From Absidia repens (Eukaryota; Mucoromycota; Mucoromycetes; Mucorales; Cunninghamellaceae), in NCBI GenBank assembly GCA_002105175.1, contig MCGE01000064.1, positions 1-47,500 of the forward strand: a stretch of 47,500 bases of DNA, written 5' to 3'. Made by a program: the position numbers and the translations under genes. This document shows positions 43,843 through 47,500 of the stretch, piece after piece. Within the stretch, counting starts at the first letter, position 1; every line of letters starts with the position of its first letter. The notes below the pieces were generated by a model. It was not told the origin of the DNA and did not search any database. It worked only from the letters and a program-made list of their open reading frames with translations.

Positions 43843-45066
43843 ATGGTGAAAAGCAACGATCCTAGCACAAATGAAAACGAATTTTTATTATCAGCATTAA
43901 AAGAACAGAAACGTGTCGATGGACGAGGGGTCTATGATGTACGCTCTATCGAACTAGCGTTTGGATCAGACTACGGTCATGTTCAAGTACAACTCGGCAG
44001 GACAAGGTAAGACTGATACAATCAACGAAACAAAGCTGACACAATGGTTGAATAGCTACTTCCACCTTACGTATTTTCAACGGTTTTTATTTTTTCAACG
44101 ATCATAGAATGTCGGCAAAGGTGACGGCAGAAGTGGTTCGACCCCGGCAAGACAAGCCAACTGATGGACAACTGATCTTTAATACCGAAATATCACCTAT
44201 GGCGAGTCCCTTGTTTGAAGCTGGAAGGTAAGTTACCAAGGCGATATTAAAGATAGTTTATTGATCTCTATTATTATTTTGTTACTATCGTTGACGTTGA
44301 TCGTTAGTCGATCTGAACAAGAAGTGATGATTAGTCGCCTTATTGAAAAATCTATGCGTCGCAGCCGAGCAATTGATACAGAAGGGTTGTGTATAGTAGC
44401 GGGAGAAAAGGTGTGGCAAATCCGGGTAGATCTTCACTTTTTGGATCATGACGGCAACTTGGTGGATTGCGCTTCCATTGCTGCTATCACAGCACTGTTA
44501 CATTTCCGAAGACCGGATGTCACGGTGGTGGGCGAAGAAGTGACAATTGTAAGTAAAGATAGCTAAAGTGGAGAAGAACATGATGATTTCTCAAACACGA
44601 ATGTATTCTTGTAGCATCCTATAGATCAACGGAACCCAGTACCATTGAGCGTACATCATATACCAATTTCGATCACATTCAACTTTTTTGATAACGGGTA
44701 AGTTCATGATAAAAGAGACTATTGCAGTTATTGATGACTCTTGCTTGATTTGATATGATGGTATAGAAATCTTTTGGTGGTGGATCCTAGTTATCTGGAA
44801 GAACAGGTCAAGGAAGGGGATATGACGATTACAATGAATATTCACAAGGAAATATGTGCCTTATCAAAAGCTGGTGGTATTCCGTTGGAAATGGATCAAG
44901 TTGTACGGTGCTCTCAAATTGCCCAGGTTAAGGTGTCCGATATATCTGAATTAATTCAAAAATCCTTAGCTGATGACAAAGCCGCAAGGTAAGGAACCAT
45001 ATATACTCAAAAAAAAAAAAAGGAAGGCTGACATATCTTTATCAATTCTATAGAAAGGCAAAATAG
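43843..45066 (+). CDS. RRP45: exosome complex subunit RRP45 (EXOSC9)
   Basis: Ring subunit of the RNA exosome (RNase PH-like, catalytically inactive in eukaryotes), acting in rRNA 3'-end processing and RNA decay in nucleus and cytoplasm. Exons 43843-44006, 44108-44227, 44308-44548, 44615-44697, 44767-44988 and 45054-45066 give 280 aa. Family landmarks are ALKEQKRVDGRGVYDVRSI, GHVQVQLGRTR, EISPMASPLFEAGR, LEKSMRRSR-like IEKSMRRSRAIDTEGLCI, DLHFLDHDGNLVDCASIA and VVDPSYLEEQV. The length is short relative to human EXOSC9, which has an extended tail, but fits the core fold of fungal proteins. The last exon adds only RKAK. A poly(A) signal is at 45115, only about 95 bp before the next gene. Confidence 0.95.
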
Positions 45067-45114
45067 TTTGTAGTGAGTTTTTAGTTTTAGATTATCGTTT
45101 TTTTACTCAATCCC

Positions 45115-45120
45115 AATAAA
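45115..45120 (+). terminator. poly(A) signal of RRP45
   Basis: AATAAA, 49 bp after the stop codon. Confidence 0.5.
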
Positions 45121-45213
45121 AAAATTCCCACGCTCATTTTTCATTTTATTATTTCCCCTTTCCCTTCGTCCTTCTTCCCTTTTTCCATACTCCATATATT
45201 ATATATATCCGTA

Positions 45214-46848
45214 ATGAATGTATTAAGATTATCTCGGCGACCTTTATATACGCTGGCATATAGGTCTCTCAAAATCACAGGCCGACGTATGCCTTGTAAT
45301 ATCAAGGTAATACTGTAGTACCTGAAAATATCGCGTTTAGAGAACTGACTGTTTTATAAAAAGTTGAATCAGACTCCTGTCGCTCAAACAGCCCTACCTC
45401 AAATCCACATAATGAATCGTCATGGTCTTCATACTACTATACCTCAACAAAATGTAAAATCATTTCTGCTGGCAGACATTGGTGAAGGAATAACCGACTG
45501 TGAACTGATACAATGGTATGTAGACAAGGCTGATAATGAAAACAAAAGACATATAGCCAACGCAGAATTTTTGGTGTATTTTATAGGTTTATTGAACCTG
45601 GTCAGACGGTACTGGAGTTTGACAAGATATGTTAAGTGCAGTCAGACAAGGCCACGGTTGAAATTACGTCCCGTTATGCAGGAAAAGTGCTTAAACATTA
45701 TCACAACGTACATGACATTGCCAAGGTTGGACAACCTCTTGTGGACATAGAAACAGATGATGAACACCTCGACTCAGGGAATGATGATTTGGCAACTGGA
45801 GACACTCCCTCATTACAAACACCGATCGATGTAGATCTTCTTGAATCAAGATTATTCCAGTTCCCTTCCGTCCGGCGCTTGGCCACTATAAACAATATCA
45901 ACATCAACGTGGTCAAGGGCACTGGGAAAAATGGGCGCGTTCTCAAGGAAAATATTAACAGTCATATAGAAAACAAAGGAAAAAGACAAGGTAATGTACA
46001 AAAAAGAGAAATACCGCATTTATCATCGAGTACTTAGAAACTTAAATTTGTCACACTTTATTGTAGAAAATCAAGAATCATTATCTAATGAACCATTGGA
46101 AAATACCTTTGGCCAAGTAGATTCAATCTCTTCCTTATCAATGGTCCAAAAAGCAATGTACAAAACCATGACAACATCCCTTACAATTCCTCAGTTAGGT
46201 TACAAGGATGAAATTGAACTGGATGTAGCAACAAATTATCGATCCTCCCTGAACGAGCACATTGCGAGAAACTCCAACATGTATCCATTCACCAAAATAT
46301 CCTACCTTCCGATTTTTGTCAAAAGTTTGTCATTGGCCCTCTCCTACTATCCTATCATGAATGCATGCATCACTGGAGATCAAACTGATATCAACTCATT
46401 GCGTGTGGATTACTGTGGATCTCATAATATTGGTGTTGCTATGGATACCCCTCAAGGCTTGATCGTACCGAATATCAAGAACGTGCAGTCCAAAACTATC
46501 TTTCAAGTCGCAGCTGAAATACATCGATTGATGGAACTAGGGAAAAACAATGCGATACCCTTACAGGATCTCAAAGGTGGTACAATTACTCTCTCCAATA
46601 TTGGTACTATTTCTGGAACCTATGCCAATCCTGTTATTGTCTCTTCTGAATTGTCTATTGTTGCTCTAGGAAAAATGCGAAAATTGCCTAGGTTTGATCA
46701 TGATGGGCGAGTAGTGGCCAAGGAAATTCTGCCTATAAGCTGGTCGGCCGATCACCGAATCATTGATGGTGCTACTATGACTCGATTTGGGAACTCTTGG
46801 AAGGAGCTGATTGAAAATCCTGCCTTACTTACAAGTGAACTCCGGTGA
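45214..46848 (+). CDS. DBT: branched-chain 2-oxoacid dehydrogenase E2, with in-frame stop
   Basis: Dihydrolipoyl transacylase of the mitochondrial complex that degrades Leu/Ile/Val. Exons are 45214-45306, 45373 (or 45364)-45515, 45587-45990 and 46067-46848, or 473 codons. An Arg-rich presequence (MNVLRLSRRPLYTLAYRSLK) precedes the lipoyl domain (ADIGEGITDCELIQW, then SDKATVEI with the lipoyl lysine), the E1/E3-binding domain (FPSVRRLATINNININ, GTGKNGRVLKENI) and the catalytic domain with SADHRIIDGATM (HxxxDG). All parts are intact except one codon: where the family has Cys-Glu-Val-Gln before SDKA, the sequence has TGT TAA GTG CAG. The TAA lies at 45633-45635 (codon 95). As read, the product would be truncated inside the lipoyl domain; the gene is either a recent pseudogene, an allele, or carries a sequencing error. 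A poly(A) signal is at 46944. Confidence 0.85.
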
Positions 46849-47401
46849 ATATTCCTAACTTGCTACTGTAAAATAGAATAGAATATATTAGAATAATATA
46901 GATTTTTTCAATATAGTTTAGTAACATGACTTTATTTATTTCGAATAAATTATACGCTTTTTTAATGTGCAGTAGTACTATTATATGAAATGTAATACTA
47001 TCATAGCTGTCTTATCCTTCAATGCTTATTACGTTCAGCACTTGGACTTCAATTATTTAAACACCGCATTTTTTTTTTTTTTTTTTTTTGTAAAAAAAAA
47101 AAGACCCGCCGTACAAAAAAAAAAAAAAAACATTTTTCTTCTCTTTTGGATTCTTGAACTTTGCTTTACTGCTCTACACACTTCCTGTCTATCCGTATTT
47201 CGTCTAGTATACCACTCTGTGCGAAGTATTGACACTCGACTATTAATTACAAGCAAATTCCTTGCCCCGTTGGTTTTACCACATTTTCCTTCTCCTCTGA
47301 CCCCTTCCACCCGTTCCTCCATCTTTTAGACAGCTGGCGATTGTCTTATTTTTACACTTTCTAGTCATTCACTGATTTCTACTCATATAATCTCATCAAG
47401 C
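46849..47401. other. intergenic region before the last gene
   Basis: This stretch contains a T-run followed by A-runs (47070-47130) and C/T-rich DNA up to the start codon at 47402. No other feature is seen. Confidence 0.4.
46944..46949 (+). terminator. poly(A) signal of the E2 gene
   Basis: AATAAA, 96 bp after the stop codon. Confidence 0.5.
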
Positions 47402-47500
47402 ATGTCCACCCCTAGTGCTATGGAATCGACTAGCAGCTCAGTAGTTACACCTGGATCGCAAACGACACCATCTGTACCTGCTTCTCATAGTTCACCTCAA
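47402..47500 (+). CDS. 5' end of an unidentified gene (partial)
   Basis: An open frame starts at the ATG at 47402 and runs off the window end (33 codons). It is a Ser/Thr/Pro-rich segment (MSTPSAMESTSSSVVTPGS...), typical of a disordered N-terminus. It follows a C/T-rich leader like those of other genes here. No function can be assigned. Confidence 0.5.
   Translation, partial: MSTPSAMESTSSSVVTPGSQTTPSVPASHSSPQ

Noticed and set aside
45364..45750. 128-codon frame through the E2 gene
   Set aside because: It reads through the intron at 45516-45586 and then runs in the wrong frame over the lipoyl domain.

Overview
This is a nuclear stretch of a fungal genome. Every gene is split by short introns (about 50-130 nt, GTAAGT-like donors, T-rich tracts, TAG acceptors). 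Genes are about 0.2-1 kb apart and many sit in divergent or convergent pairs. Intergenic DNA is AT-rich with long poly-T/poly-A runs. The gene set (HPS1 of BLOC-3, SMN without a Tudor domain, a fucosyltransferase-like enzyme, a branched-chain E2, VPS55) suggests an early-diverging filamentous fungus, most likely Mucoromycota/Mucorales. That assignment is inferred from gene content and intron style, not from a marker search.

Layout: (1) 0.5-3.1 kb: ribosomal protein eS1 (-) and p23/Sba1 Hsp90 co-chaperone (+), divergent. (2) 3.1-5.2 kb: gene-poor, with a long copy of a dispersed repeat. (3) 5.2-9.4 kb: a type II membrane fucosyltransferase-like protein (-) and SEC13 (-). (4) 9.7-11.6 kb: RPN5 (+), sharing a 250-bp divergent promoter with SEC13. 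(5) 12.5-15.5 kb: a HAL/SAT4-type protein kinase (-) and RPA3 (-). (6) 16.2-19 kb: TSR2 (+), a PARP-type zinc-finger protein (-) and mitochondrial ribosomal mL50 (+). (7) 19.4-25.8 kb: HPS1-like (-), SMN-like (+), SPX-RING E3 ligase (+). (8) 25.8-28.5 kb: repeat-rich, no convincing gene. (9) 28.5-39.2 kb: SET/NAP histone chaperone (-), VPS55 (+), a large ankyrin plus anillin-type C2 protein (-), and a 641-aa coiled-coil protein (+). (10) 39.2-43.8 kb: repeat-rich, with several dispersed repeats and a GC-richer tandem array. (11) 43.8-47.5 kb: exosome subunit RRP45 (+), branched-chain 2-oxoacid dehydrogenase E2 (+) with an in-frame stop, and the start of an unidentified gene (+).

The genes are mostly unrelated housekeeping functions (translation and ribosome assembly, proteasome, exosome, ER/endosome traffic, snRNP assembly, replication), not an operon or a cluster. 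The points most worth a second look are a VPS55 gene that appears to need a one-nucleotide exon; a nonsense codon in the lipoyl domain of the E2 gene; a family of transcript-like non-coding repeats present in both orientations, whose head motif recurs in a bidirectional promoter; a three-copy GC-rich tandem array; and a fungal HPS1 homologue.
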